Below, in pieces: positions 36,715 to 47,900 of a stretch of DNA of 64,000 nt. The translations under genes and the position numbers were made by a program. Positions within the stretch are counted from its first letter, which is position 1; the number at the start of each line of letters is the position of its first letter. Source of the stretch: Sulfurimonas sp. (GTDB taxonomy: Bacteria > Campylobacterota > Campylobacteria > Campylobacterales > Sulfurimonadaceae); contig JAUZSC010000031.1 of NCBI GenBank assembly GCA_030949825.1, positions 1-64,000 on the forward strand, given 5' to 3'. A model generated the notes under the pieces. The model saw nothing but the letters and a program-made list of their open reading frames with translations, had not been told where the DNA came from and made no database searches.

Positions 36715-37920
36715 ATGAATGGATATATTAAACTACTTCAAGATGAACCAATCTTAAAAAAGATTATCTACTATACAGTTAATCGCATACTTTGGTGCAT
36801 GGTTTTCAAATGTGGCTATATACACACTTTTACTCGATATGGAAGTATCAGCTGCAGTTGTGGGTTTTGTGGCGATGCTTCATTTTATTGCAGGTGTATT
36901 TCAAGCTCCTTTTTCAGGTCCGATTATAGACAGCATGAAACCGAAAAAATTAATGCTTATTTTAATAGTCTTTGAAATTTTCGCAACATTATTCTTGCTT
37001 TTTATTAACGATATCTCAGATTTATACTTACTTTACATACTTATATTTATAAAGATGGCGGCAGCTTCATTTTATTTTACAACCGAGATGTCTTTACTTC
37101 CTAAGATTTTAGATGCTAGTAAATTACAAAAGGCGAATGAGCTTCATTCTATTATTTGGTCATTATCGTACACCTTAGGTATGGCTCTTAGTGGTTTCGT
37201 AGTCTATATGCTTGGCGTTAAAGTTGCTTTTATCTTAGATGCTTCAATATTTGTAGTGAGTTTTTATCTTTTATACAAGTTAGATATCGAAATAGAGATA
37301 AAAAAAGAAAAAGAAAAACTACTCGATATGATGCGAGATACTTTTAGGTATTTGAAAAAATTCCCACATGCTATGCATCTCATGTTTGTGCATGCTTTTG
37401 TAGGGCTTACCGCTTTTGACGCACTCGTAGTGTTGATGGTAGATGAATATTACGCTGGAATCATCGCAACGTCTTTAGCCATTGGATTACTCCATGCTTC
37501 ACGCGCTTTAGGACTTGTGATTGGACCTATGTTTTTTACAAAATGGATAAACAATAAAAGAATTATGTATGTGTTTATTCTTCAAGGACTTGCAGTTATG
37601 CTTTGGTCCTTTATGATGCATGATTTTTATCTTTCATTATTTGCAAGTGTCATTGTTGGACTTTTCACGACAACGCTTTGGTCCTACACCTACACACTCT
37701 TACAAAAAAATATTGAAGAAAAATATTATGGCAGAATCGTTGCATATAATGATATGCTCTTTTTAGGAACCGCAGCCTTTACATCTTTTATGATTGGATT
37801 TTTACGCTCAAATGATTTTGCATTAGAATCTATCGCCTTAATCCTTGCATCTGGGTTTATTGTAGGTGGCATTTACTACGCATGGGTCATAAAATCACAA
37901 AAAATCGAGGAGATTACATG
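36715..37920 (+). CDS. MFS transporter, one frameshift near the start
   Basis: A major-facilitator carrier of about 402 residues with about 12 hydrophobic spans. The first frame (36715) gives MNGYIKLLQDEPILKKIIYY, and after a shift near 36775-36782 it continues LIAYFGAWFSNVAIYTLLLD through the 369-codon frame that ends at 37918-37920. GPIIDSMKPKKL resembles the MFS loop 2-3 motif. Substrate unknown; such carriers are usually drug or metabolite exporters. It is divergent from flaG; TATAAT at 36671-36676 is a candidate -10. The stop overlaps the next ATG by four bases. Confidence 0.8.
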
Positions 37921-38169
37921 AATTTTGCAATTTTAGGTGGTGTTCTTTTAAATATAGGTGCATATTTTACATACAAAGGTAAGGTTTATCAAGCGGTTAC
38001 AGTGTACTTGTTCGCAGATATTTGTTGGATGATTATGGCATACCAAAGAGAAGATATTATAGGAACAGGATTTATCCTAGTCGGAACAGTACTTGGTTTT
38101 TTAGCTTACTTGAAAATGAGAAGTGGTGCAATGAATAAAAGCTTAAACAAGGAAGACAATGATTTATAA
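37917..38169 (+). CDS. Small membrane protein of unknown function
   Basis: Start chosen at the ATG overlapping the MFS stop (ATGA), giving 83 residues: MNFAILGGVLLNIGAYFTYK, then two more hydrophobic stretches (AVTVYLFADICWMIMAY and GTGFILVGTVLGFLAYL) and a charged tail. No family recognised. Tight coupling to the MFS gene upstream and the 90-residue gene downstream (11-base overlap) suggests one operon with the MATE gene. Confidence 0.6.
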
Positions 38170-38431
38170 ATCAAAAGATGGAGATATTGACTTATCTAAA
38201 ATCACACGACTTTACCCAGCGGCTGTAATCGATATGTACGGTGAAATAGCAGAAATGAGTTTAGAGTGGATGGACGATAATGGGGATAAGGTAAAACTTG
38301 TACATTATGTACTAGTCTTTGACTTTACACCGATACATGAACAAGTAAAACAAAGACAAACACTTGTATATGAAACACGTGAAGAACTCATTCTTGCAAT
38401 GACTGAGGTAGCAGAATTCTTTCAAAAATAA
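38159..38431 (+). CDS. Small cytoplasmic protein of unknown function
   Basis: 90 residues without signal or membrane span (MIYKSKDGDIDLSKITRLYP ... ELILAMTEVAEFFQK). Its start overlaps the previous gene and its stop TAA (38429-38431) overlaps the beginning of the MATE reading frame. Two beta-rich halves and a C-terminal helix can be guessed, but no domain is recognised. Confidence 0.6.
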   Translation: MIYKSKDGDIDLSKITRLYPAAVIDMYGEIAEMSLEWMDDNGDKVKLVHYVLVFDFTPIHEQVKQRQTLVYETREELILAMTEVAEFFQK

Positions 38432-39744
38432 TTTCACCTGACACGAGAGCAGTCTTTTCTTTAGCCATTCCAGCAGGACTAAAACACTTAGTAGATATTT
38501 TACAGATTCTTATAGATATGATAATGGTAGGGATGATTAGCATCTACGCTCTTGCCGCGGTTGGTCTAAGTATGCAGTTTATGATGGTCATCAATGTTTT
38601 AATGACACTTTACATTATAGGTGGGAATGCCCTTATCTCACGTTTTATTGGACAAGGTCGGAAAAAAAGAGCATCTGCTTTACTCTACGCACTTGGTATT
38701 TTTGCAATTGTTCTTTCAGTTTTTGTGTCCATTGGTGGTTACTTTGGAAGTGAGTCTCTATTTAGGCTTATGGGAAGTGAACCTGAAGTTATAGAACAGG
38801 GTACTTTATATTTTCAGATTCTTTGTCTTGGCATCTCTCTTATTTTTATAGATGCACTGCTTTATAATGCACTCTCAGCCGCAGGGGATACTAAAAGTTC
38901 ACTCTATATAAAGCTTTTTTCAGCCGCCTTAAATGCTTTTTTAAATTATGTTTGGATATTTGGTCATTTTGGCTTTGATGCTATGGGAATAGAGGGTGCA
39001 GCCTATGCTACACTCGTTGCGTACTTGTTTAATGTTCTTGCATATTTTATACTTTTAAAAATTCCTCATGCAAAGTTGAATCTTATTCCTATCATACGAG
39101 TAAAAGATTTAAAAAGAGCATGGGATGTTGGTTGGTCTGGTGCATTAGACCGTGGCATCTCAAGTCTTAGTTTTCTTATATTTGTTTCTATTATTACAGC
39201 ATATGGCACAGCAGAGTTAGCTGGTTATCAAGTTGGTTTACGAGTTGAGGGCATAGCATTTATGCCTGGTTTTGGTTTTGCTATAGCATCTATGGCACTA
39301 GTAGGTCAAAGTCTTGGGGCAGGTGATAAGAACAGGGCTTTTAACAGAGGCATCATAAGTGGACGAATTGCTTATGTATTTATGGGACTTGTTGGAGTTG
39401 TACTGATACTTTTTCCTGAGTTTTTAGTCCGTTTTTTCACCAAGGACTATGCAACTATACAAGTGGCTTCATTCTATCTTATTCTTGTAGGTTTAGCACA
39501 GATTCCTTTAGCCATAGTGTTTGTATATGCAGCATCTCTTCGTGGGGCAGGGGCTACAAAAATCACCCTTAAAATAAATGTACTTTCCTTATGGTTTTTT
39601 CGTGTTATTCCATCTTTTATTGCTTATAAAATGGGTTACGGAATCATCGTTATTTTTATGATTATGAATATAGAAACATTAATAAAAGGTATTCTTTATT
39701 GGTATGTCTACCAAAAAAGAGACTGGTTAGATACAAAAGTATAA
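38431..39744 (+). CDS. MATE family efflux transporter, start unclear
   Basis: A multidrug and toxin extrusion type carrier with about 12 spans. The first in-frame ATG is 38518, but the open frame upstream reads ISPDTRAVFSLAIPAGLKHL, which is exactly the N-terminal segment expected for MATE proteins, so translation must begin near 38428-38431. No ATG, GTG or TTG is there; the sequence ATAA would be the common ATGA overlap if one base were wrong. Family text includes GNALISRFIGQGRKKRASAL and GFGFAIASMALVGQSLGAGD. Exports cationic compounds against Na+ or H+. Confidence 0.85.
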   Translation: MSPDTRAVFSLAIPAGLKHLVDILQILIDMIMVGMISIYALAAVGLSMQFMMVINVLMTLYIIGGNALISRFIGQGRKKRASALLYALGIFAIVLSVFVSIGGYFGSESLFRLMGSEPEVIEQGTLYFQILCLGISLIFIDALLYNALSAAGDTKSSLYIKLFSAALNAFLNYVWIFGHFGFDAMGIEGAAYATLVAYLFNVLAYFILLKIPHAKLNLIPIIRVKDLKRAWDVGWSGALDRGISSLSFLIFVSIITAYGTAELAGYQVGLRVEGIAFMPGFGFAIASMALVGQSLGAGDKNRAFNRGIISGRIAYVFMGLVGVVLILFPEFLVRFFTKDYATIQVASFYLILVGLAQIPLAIVFVYAASLRGAGATKITLKINVLSLWFFRVIPSFIAYKMGYGIIVIFMIMNIETLIKGILYWYVYQKRDWLDTKV

Positions 39745-39813
39745 ATATTTATATATAAATGATATACTCTTAGCTATTAAATAATTTTATAATTAAGAAT
39801 AAGGTTAAGTTAT

Positions 39814-40953
39814 ATGTATAAAAGTGTTTTTGAACAAGCTACAGATGGAATGATTCTCTTTGATGGGAAAAGATTTATAGATTGTAATGACGCTATTTTA
39901 AAAATGCTTATGTATGACAGTAAAGAAGATTTATTAGGTATGGGTCCAGCTGACATTAGTCCAGAATTTCAAGCAGATGGAAGATGTTCATCTGAGAAGT
40001 CTGATGAAATGATTGCTAAGACTTTAAAAGATGGAAGTAATACTTTTGAATGGATACATATGCGTGCAAACGGTGAAAACGTTTGGGTTGAAGTGTCGAT
40101 AACAAAGATTATTCAAAATGATGAAATAATATTTCTTGCAGTATGGCGTGATATAGCTGAGAAAAAAGCACTCGAAGAAGAACTTAAAATAATTCAAGAA
40201 AGTGAAAATCAAAAATTAAATGAAAGAGTAGAACTTGCACTTTTAGGAAATAATGATGGTGTTTGGGATTGGAATATTATTACAAATGAAGTTTATTATT
40301 CTCCTAGATGGAAAGAGATGCTGGGATATGAAAACGATGAACTTCCAAGTGATTTTTCATCATGGAAAAACAATCTTCACCCTGATGAAGTCCAAAATAA
40401 TTTTGAATACATTGAAGAGCATATGGAATCTAAAAATGCTTATTTTGAGTTAACACACCGCTTAAAACATAAAAATGGAACTTGGGTATGGATTCTTGCC
40501 CGTGGTAAAAAGATTTTGGATGAAGATGGTAATGTACTACGAATGATAGGTACGCATACAGATATAAGCGCGCAAAAAAAAGTAGAACAAGAGCTTAGAG
40601 ATTCTAAACAATATTTTAAAGCTATTTATGATGGAAGTTTAGATGCTATTGCCATCCTTGATGAAGAGTCACATTTTTTAGAAGTGAATCCTGCTTATAT
40701 AAAAATGACAGGTATGAGTGAGGAAAAACTTCTTAGTACATCGTGTATAGCACTCTCAGCACCAGAGGATGTAGAGCGCTCAATAGCTATTATAAATGAA
40801 GTTATGAGCGTTGGATATGTGAAAAATTATGAAAAAAGATGTAACTTTACTAATAACAATCCTATAGATGTGTCAATGTCCTTGTCATTATTGCAAAACC
40901 CTATAAGAATTTTAATAAGTGTAAGTGATGTTACGCAGCAAAAAGATAGATGA
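39814..40953 (+). CDS. Triple-PAS sensor part of a PAS-GGDEF-EAL protein, ends at in-frame TGA
   Basis: 379 codons with three PAS/PAC units: about 1-110 (MYKSVFEQATDGMILFDGKR), 140-255 (VWDWNIITNEVYYSPRWKEM, a PAS_3-type fold with KNGTWVWILARGKKILDEDG) and 260-375 (YKAIYDGSLDAIAILDEES-like). No membrane span, so a cytoplasmic signal. The stop TGA 40951-40953 is followed in the same frame by the GGDEF-EAL protein, and IRILISVSDVTQQKDR leads smoothly into EKMLEHKEIL. The two were almost certainly one gene. Confidence 0.8.
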   Translation: MYKSVFEQATDGMILFDGKRFIDCNDAILKMLMYDSKEDLLGMGPADISPEFQADGRCSSEKSDEMIAKTLKDGSNTFEWIHMRANGENVWVEVSITKIIQNDEIIFLAVWRDIAEKKALEEELKIIQESENQKLNERVELALLGNNDGVWDWNIITNEVYYSPRWKEMLGYENDELPSDFSSWKNNLHPDEVQNNFEYIEEHMESKNAYFELTHRLKHKNGTWVWILARGKKILDEDGNVLRMIGTHTDISAQKKVEQELRDSKQYFKAIYDGSLDAIAILDEESHFLEVNPAYIKMTGMSEEKLLSTSCIALSAPEDVERSIAIINEVMSVGYVKNYEKRCNFTNNNPIDVSMSLSLLQNPIRILISVSDVTQQKDR

Positions 40954-40959
40954 GAAAAA

Positions 40960-42282
40960 ATGTTAGAGCACAAAGAAATTCTCCATCATCAAGCGCATCA
41001 TGATGCATTAACAAGTTTACCTAATCGTGTTCTTTTTAACGATAGACTTGAACAAGCCATAGAAAAAGCTAAGCGAAACAGTAGTAAAATTGCAGTCTTT
41101 TTCATTGACCTCGACCATTTTAAAGAGATAAATGATTCTCTTGGTCACAATATTGGTGATGAGGTTTTAAAGGCTGTATCTACTCGACTAAAAGAAGTTA
41201 TACGAGAAGAAGACACTTTAGCAAGACTAGGTGGAGATGAGTTTACAGTACTTTTAGAGGGCATAAAAAATATTCAAGATGCCTCACTTATTGCTGGTAA
41301 AATCTTAGAAACCCTTTCTCAGGTGATTCATATAGATTTTCATGACCTTTATGTGTCTAGTAGTATAGGTATCAGTGTCTATCCCGATGATGGTAAGTCT
41401 TCGCAAAACTTATTGAAGTTTGCTGATTCTGCAATGTATAAGGCAAAAGACGAGGGAAGAAATAACTTCCAGTTTTATAGTGCTGAGATGACTGAACTTG
41501 CCTTTGAAAGAGTTGTTATGGAAGCAAGTTTAAGAGTGGCACTTAAAAATGAAGAGTTTATAGTGTATTATCAGCCCCAAATGAATGCAAAAACAAACAA
41601 GCTTATAGGTATGGAAGCACTAGTAAGGTGGAATCATCCAAATATGGGCATCGTTTCTCCTGCTAAGTTTATTCCTCTAGCAGAATCAACAGGTCTTATT
41701 ATCGACTTAGACAGACATGTAATGAAAACAGCAATGACACAATGTGCACAATGGTATAAGAAAGGTTTTAACCCAGGAGTCTTAGCCATGAACCTTTCTG
41801 TTAAACAACTTGCAAAAGTTGAGTGTGTTGAAGTATTTGAAAACTTGATGCAAATTACTGGATGTAAGGCAGAGTGGATTGAACTTGAAGTTACCGAGGG
41901 TCAGATTATGAAAAATCCAGAAGAAGCTATCAAGGTCTTAGCTAAGATTAATGACTTAGGAATAAACTTAGCAGTAGATGATTTTGGAACAGGCTATTCT
42001 TCTTTAGCTTACCTAAAAAGGTTACCAATAGATAAGCTGAAAATTGATCAAGCATTTATACGAGATTTACCTGATGATGAAGAAGATGCTGGAATAACAA
42101 AGGCTGTAATAGCCCTAGCAAAGAGTTTAGATTTAAGAATTATTGCTGAGGGTGTTGAGACTAAAGAGCAAAAAGACTTTTTAGTTCTTAATGGTTGTGA
42201 GAATATTCAAGGCTATTACTACTCTAAACCAATACCGGCGAATGAGTTTGAAATCTTACTTGAAAATGGAGATAAAATATGA
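40960..42282 (+). CDS. GGDEF-EAL c-di-GMP enzyme, downstream of in-frame TGA
   Basis: 440 codons from ATG 40960, in the same frame as the PAS protein. The diguanylate cyclase domain has an intact GGDEF (91-95) with the inhibitory site RxxD at 82-85. The phosphodiesterase domain has EAL (219-221) and the DDFGTGYSSLAYLK loop, so both activities look possible. It would make or destroy c-di-GMP under PAS control. The stop TGA 42280-42282 directly precedes the group II intron. Confidence 0.9.
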   Translation: MLEHKEILHHQAHHDALTSLPNRVLFNDRLEQAIEKAKRNSSKIAVFFIDLDHFKEINDSLGHNIGDEVLKAVSTRLKEVIREEDTLARLGGDEFTVLLEGIKNIQDASLIAGKILETLSQVIHIDFHDLYVSSSIGISVYPDDGKSSQNLLKFADSAMYKAKDEGRNNFQFYSAEMTELAFERVVMEASLRVALKNEEFIVYYQPQMNAKTNKLIGMEALVRWNHPNMGIVSPAKFIPLAESTGLIIDLDRHVMKTAMTQCAQWYKKGFNPGVLAMNLSVKQLAKVECVEVFENLMQITGCKAEWIELEVTEGQIMKNPEEAIKVLAKINDLGINLAVDDFGTGYSSLAYLKRLPIDKLKIDQAFIRDLPDDEEDAGITKAVIALAKSLDLRIIAEGVETKEQKDFLVLNGCENIQGYYYSKPIPANEFEILLENGDKI

Positions 42283-42655
42283 GTGTGCCAAGCAAAGCTA
42301 AGGCAATCAAGCTGGACAATCCAGCTCAGGTAAAGATTAGCCATCAGCCTGAAACCAAACTACACATATTAGGCGGTAACAAATAATATGAAGCTGTAGT
42401 AAGGGCAGTCTATCAGCCACAATGCTTCGGCGTGAAGGTGTTGAGCCCCGTAATATTTGATGAATTGATTGTTTTGGAACTTGGGAGAGCCTTGTGATTT
42501 CTGAATGTTATGCCTAGAGCCGAAGAGGTTAGGGTGTAATTTCACAAGGCAGTCGGATTAATCCATAGTAGAGGTGTAAATAGGGTAATGCCTATTGAGG
42601 TTGAAATAAACCACTCGAAGGGATTAACAATTTAATGTAAGGAGGTAACTTAACA

Positions 42656-43997
42656 ATGTCAAACTCGGAGTTGAATAACACTTTGTATAAATTATCTTCT
42701 CTATCAAAGTGTGCGAAAGAGAATAAAACATTTCAGTTTGAGAGCTTAGCTCATCATCTAAATGTAGAGTTCCTAAAAGATTGCTACAACAACCTTGCTA
42801 GAAACAAGGCAGTAGGAATAGATAAAGTAAGCTGGCAAGATTATAATAGTAATTTGGATGAAAATCTGAGAAAGCTAGTGCAAAGATTGAAAAATAAATC
42901 TTTTAGACCACTTCCTGCAAAAGAGTGTATATCCCTAAAGGGAATGGTGAAACAAGACCCTTAGGAATTTCAACTATTGAAAATAAGATAGTAGAGAGTG
43001 GTATATCACAAATATTGCAAAGTATCTATGAGATGGACTTTTAGATTGCTCTTATGGTTTTAGACCAAAAAGAAATACACATCAAGCACTTAACCAAATA
43101 GATACAACTATTATGAGTAAACCTGTAAATCATATTGTAGAAGCAGACATCAAAGGTTTCTTTGATAATGTAAACCACAATATGTTGATAGAGTTCCTAA
43201 ATATTAGAATAAAAGACAGTAGTTTGATATTTCTAATAAAGAGATTTCTAAAAGCAGGATATATTGATGATAATCTACTTATTAAAACAGATGTAGGTAC
43301 TCCTCAAGGAAGTATCTTAAGTCCACTATTAGCTAATATATTTTTGCACTATGTTTTAGATACTTGGTTTGAAAAAGAGGTAAAAACACATATCAGAGGA
43401 TACTGCGAACTTGTTCGCTACGCCGATGATTTCGTATGCTTAGTTCAATATAAAGATGATGCTAATAAAATAGTATCAGCACTATACAAACGATTTAACA
43501 AATATGGATTAACGCTACATCCTGATAAAACAAGAGTCTTCTCGTTTGGTAGATTTGAAAGAGGTAACTCTCAAAATCAAAATCGTAAAGCCAATACATT
43601 TGACTTTTTAGGTTTTACTCACTTTAGTGATAAAACAAGAAAAGGATACTTTAAAGTAGGGCGAAAAACAGCAATGAAGAAATTTAGAGCTAAAATAAAA
43701 GAGTTGAATATTTGGTTAAAACAGATAAGAAACTTAGTCCCTACAAAAGAGTGGTGGAAAATACTACAAGCTAAACTAAGAGGACACTTTCAATACTATG
43801 GAGTAAGTGGAAACTTCCCATCTATTAAAAGGTATTACTCTTTAGCTTTAAAAATGGTTCATAAATGGTTAAATCGTAGAAGCCAGAAGAAAAGTATGAG
43901 TTGGAGTAAATTATATAATTACTTAACTCTATACCCACTTCCACAACCAAGTATAAAACATAATTTCTACACTTTATCTCATGAGTTTGTGAGTTAA
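42656..43997 (+). CDS. ltrA: Group II intron reverse transcriptase/maturase, two frameshifts
   Basis: The intron-encoded protein supports splicing and retrohoming. Frame 1 (42656-42964) has the N-terminal RT0/RT1 part (NNLARNKAVGIDKVSWQDYN). After breaks near 42930 and 43038 the frame resumes and includes SYGFRPKRNTHQAL, EADIKGFFDNVNH, GTPQGSILSPLLANI, the active-site YADD, and the maturase domain (LNRRSQKKSMSWSKLYNYL). No HNH endonuclease domain follows. Reconstructed length is about 446 residues. Preceded by AAGGAGG at 42640. Breaks may be errors or decay. Confidence 0.88.
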
Positions 43998-44003
43998 ATT
44001 GAA

Positions 44004-44060
44004 GAGCCGTATGAGGGAAATCTTCAAGTACGGTTCTGTGAGGGGCATTCTGCACCTCCG
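44004..44060 (+). ncRNA. Group II intron domains V and VI
   Basis: 44004-44036 folds as domain V: GAGCCGTA at the 5' side pairs with TACGGTTC at the 3' side with one G-U pair and carries the catalytic AGC triad at 44005-44007. 44039-44058 forms domain VI, GAGGGGC with GCACCTC, in which A44054 is the likely bulged branch-point adenosine. Confidence 0.85.
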
Positions 44061-44092
44061 AAATATTAAATTAAATAAAAAGGAGGGTGGCG

Positions 44093-45385
44093 ATGTCTAC
44101 TCTACAAACAAATACAATGACATTGATAGATAACCGAGATTCAAAAGTATATGAATTTAAGATTCTAGATGCTACAAGGGGACCAAGTGTTATAGATATA
44201 GCTACTCTTTATAAAGATACAGGAGTATTTACATACGACTCAGGCTATACAGCGACTGCTAGTTGTAAGTCCAGTATAACTTACATAGATGGTGAAAAGG
44301 GAGAACTTCGCTACCGTGGTATAGATATAAATACACTTGCAACTAAGTACACATACCTTGAAGTGTGTTACCTTCTTCTTCATAGTGTTCTTCCAAATAA
44401 AAAAGAATTACTAGACTTTGACTTAGAACTTCGTCATCGCTCTTTTATAGAAGAGGATTTAAAACGTCTCATCAATGCTTTTCCCGATAGTGCTCATCCT
44501 ATGTCTATTTTATCTTCAAGTGTGGCGGCATTAGCATCTTTTCATTATGAACACCTCGACATGAACAATGAAAAAGAGTACGCTGAGATGGCACATAGAA
44601 TCATCGCAAAGATTCCAACACTTGCTGCTTTTGCGTATAGAAAATCACTTGGTATTCCGTTTATATATCCAGATATCGACCGTTCATTTACGGAAAACTT
44701 TTTGTATATGTTACGTGCATATCCTGGTGGAAAGATGAAAAGAACTGCTGATGGAATTGAGGAGATTAAAGCTATCGAGATTAAAGCACTTGACACTATC
44801 TTTACACTCCATGCTGACCATGAACAAAACGCTTCGACGACAGTTGTTCGTAACGTTGCATCTACGGGAGCACATCCTTTTGTTGCAATATCTTCTGGCA
44901 TCTCCGCACTTTGGGGTAGAGCGCACGGTGGTGCAAATGAATCAGTAATAATGCAGTTAGAAATGATAGGTAGTGTTGATAATGTTGATAAGTATATAGC
45001 AAAGGCAAAAGACCCAAATGATGACTTTAGACTGATGGGTTTTGGACATCGTGTATATAAAAATTTTGATCCTCGTGCAAAAGTACTCAAAGACCTTCAA
45101 GATCAACTTAAAGAGGAACTTCATCTAGATTCGAATCTGATGGAAATAGCATCTAAGATAGAAAGCATAGCGCTCAGTGATGAGTACTTTATCTCAAGAA
45201 ATTTATATCCTAACATAGACTTTTATTCAGGTGTGATTCTAACAGCTTTAAAAATAGATAGACCAATGTTCACAGCAATCTTTGTGATAGGTAGATGTGT
45301 AGGATGGGTAGCACATTTACTTGAGTTTAAAGCTGATGCTAAATCAAAAATTGCTAGACCAAGACAGTTGTATACGGGTAAATAA
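44093..45385 (+). CDS. gltA: Citrate synthase
   Basis: Start set at ATG 44093 with AGGAGG six bases upstream. The 430-residue protein makes citrate from oxaloacetate and acetyl-CoA, the entry to the TCA cycle (in sulfur-oxidising Campylobacterota this often runs in reverse). Active-site text: LHADHEQNASTTVVR, ISALWGRAHGGANE, MGFGHRVYKNFDPRA and the Asp in PNIDFYSGVIL. The group II intron ends about 29 bases before the start, so gltA expression may depend on splicing or on a promoter inside the intron. Confidence 0.95.
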   Translation: MSTLQTNTMTLIDNRDSKVYEFKILDATRGPSVIDIATLYKDTGVFTYDSGYTATASCKSSITYIDGEKGELRYRGIDINTLATKYTYLEVCYLLLHSVLPNKKELLDFDLELRHRSFIEEDLKRLINAFPDSAHPMSILSSSVAALASFHYEHLDMNNEKEYAEMAHRIIAKIPTLAAFAYRKSLGIPFIYPDIDRSFTENFLYMLRAYPGGKMKRTADGIEEIKAIEIKALDTIFTLHADHEQNASTTVVRNVASTGAHPFVAISSGISALWGRAHGGANESVIMQLEMIGSVDNVDKYIAKAKDPNDDFRLMGFGHRVYKNFDPRAKVLKDLQDQLKEELHLDSNLMEIASKIESIALSDEYFISRNLYPNIDFYSGVILTALKIDRPMFTAIFVIGRCVGWVAHLLEFKADAKSKIARPRQLYTGK

Positions 45386-45432
45386 AAATATTTTAGCTTA
45401 ATTCATATTATGTATCTGTAAACTAAATTTTT

Positions 45433-45440
45433 GCTATAAT
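45433..45440 (+). promoter_or_regulatory. Extended -10 promoter of two small membrane genes
   Basis: TGCTATAAT with TATAAT at 45435-45440, about 28 bases before the TTG start at 45468, preceded by T-rich DNA. A strong match to the Campylobacterota sigma-70 type. Confidence 0.65.
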
Positions 45441-45467
45441 TAGATAAACTCTAAAGAAAGGTTCAAT

Positions 45468-45662
45468 TTGGAAGGCTTAAAAAAAGCGGGAGAAGCTATA
45501 TTGGCATTTGCAAATATAGTCACTGCTCTAGTATTTTTAAAGTCATTTTGGCTCACTAGTAATCAAGGTGACTTATTAAGTGGAATTGCTTTTTGGGTAA
45601 GTTCATATCTTATTGGTATAGCACTTATTAATTATGCACAAGGAAAACAAGAAAATGAGTAA
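45468..45662 (+). CDS. Small two-span membrane protein, TTG start
   Basis: 64 residues from TTG 45468, AAAGG ten bases upstream. Hydrophobic spans ILAFANIVTALVFLKSFWL and LLSGIAFWVSSYLIGIALI are joined by a short loop and end in a charged tail. No family recognised. It overlaps the next tiny gene by eight bases, and both follow a good promoter. Confidence 0.6.
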   Translation: MEGLKKAGEAILAFANIVTALVFLKSFWLTSNQGDLLSGIAFWVSSYLIGIALINYAQGKQENE

Positions 45663-45756
45663 TTTAGGAATAACATTAATAATTATCAGTGTCGTTTTTA
45701 CTATAGGAGCATATTTTTTATATAAAAATACACCAAAACCGCATAAAAATAATTAA
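45655..45756 (+). CDS. Tiny single-span membrane protein
   Basis: 33 residues beginning MSNLGITLIIISVVFTIGAY and ending in a Lys/Pro/His/Asn tail. The ATG lies in the end of the previous gene, with AAGGAAAACAAG just upstream. It is similar in size to small respiratory-complex or envelope subunits, but the function is unknown. Confidence 0.5.
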   Translation: MSNLGITLIIISVVFTIGAYFLYKNTPKPHKNN

Positions 45757-45812
45757 AAGAGAACTCTATAGAGCTAAGTAGAAATATCTCTAATTTTAGA
45801 TACTTTAGATAA

Positions 45813-47768
<1,956 letters not shown>

Positions 47769-47772
<4 letters not shown>

Positions 47773-47900
47773 TTGAATGTAAAGATAATGAAGAGAATAA
47801 AGAAATACAAGAAGAAACAGAAGAATTTGACTATATGAACGAAGCGCCTTTTGAAGAAGAAATCTCGGATGAAGATGAAGAACCTGACTACTGTGACTAG
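47769..47900 (+). CDS. Small acidic protein between ligA and tlyA
   Basis: 43 codons, starting at ATG 47769 that overlaps the corrected ligA stop by four bases (ATGA) and ending TAG 47898-47900 inside the start of tlyA. About half of the residues are Glu or Asp (EEETEEFDYMNEAPFEEEIS-like). The overlaps on both sides argue that it is translated. No function known. Confidence 0.45.

Larger units (their letters stand above)
42283..44064 (+). mobile_element. Group II intron with reverse transcriptase
   Basis: The 5' end GTGTGCC at 42283 fits the group II consensus GUGYG. About 370 bases of structured RNA (domains I-III) precede the maturase gene, and domains V and VI follow it at 44004-44060. 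CATATT at 42365-42370 is a candidate EBS1 for AATATG (42276-42281) in the 5' exon. It has inserted exactly after the stop of the GGDEF-EAL gene and before gltA. The 3' border is approximate. Confidence 0.82.

Noticed and set aside
40951..40953. In-frame TGA as a selenocysteine codon
   Set aside because: It falls in a linker between PAS and GGDEF domains where no redox residue is expected, and no SECIS-like hairpin was seen directly downstream.
42656..43997. Reverse transcriptase as part of a diversity-generating retroelement acting on the prophage fibres
   Set aside because: The RT has a maturase domain and is flanked by group II intron domain V/VI, no template/variable repeat pair was seen, and the fibres lie over 30 kb away.
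44545..45090. Minus-strand 181-codon frame inside gltA
   Set aside because: It mirrors intact citrate synthase coding sequence, so it is a shadow.
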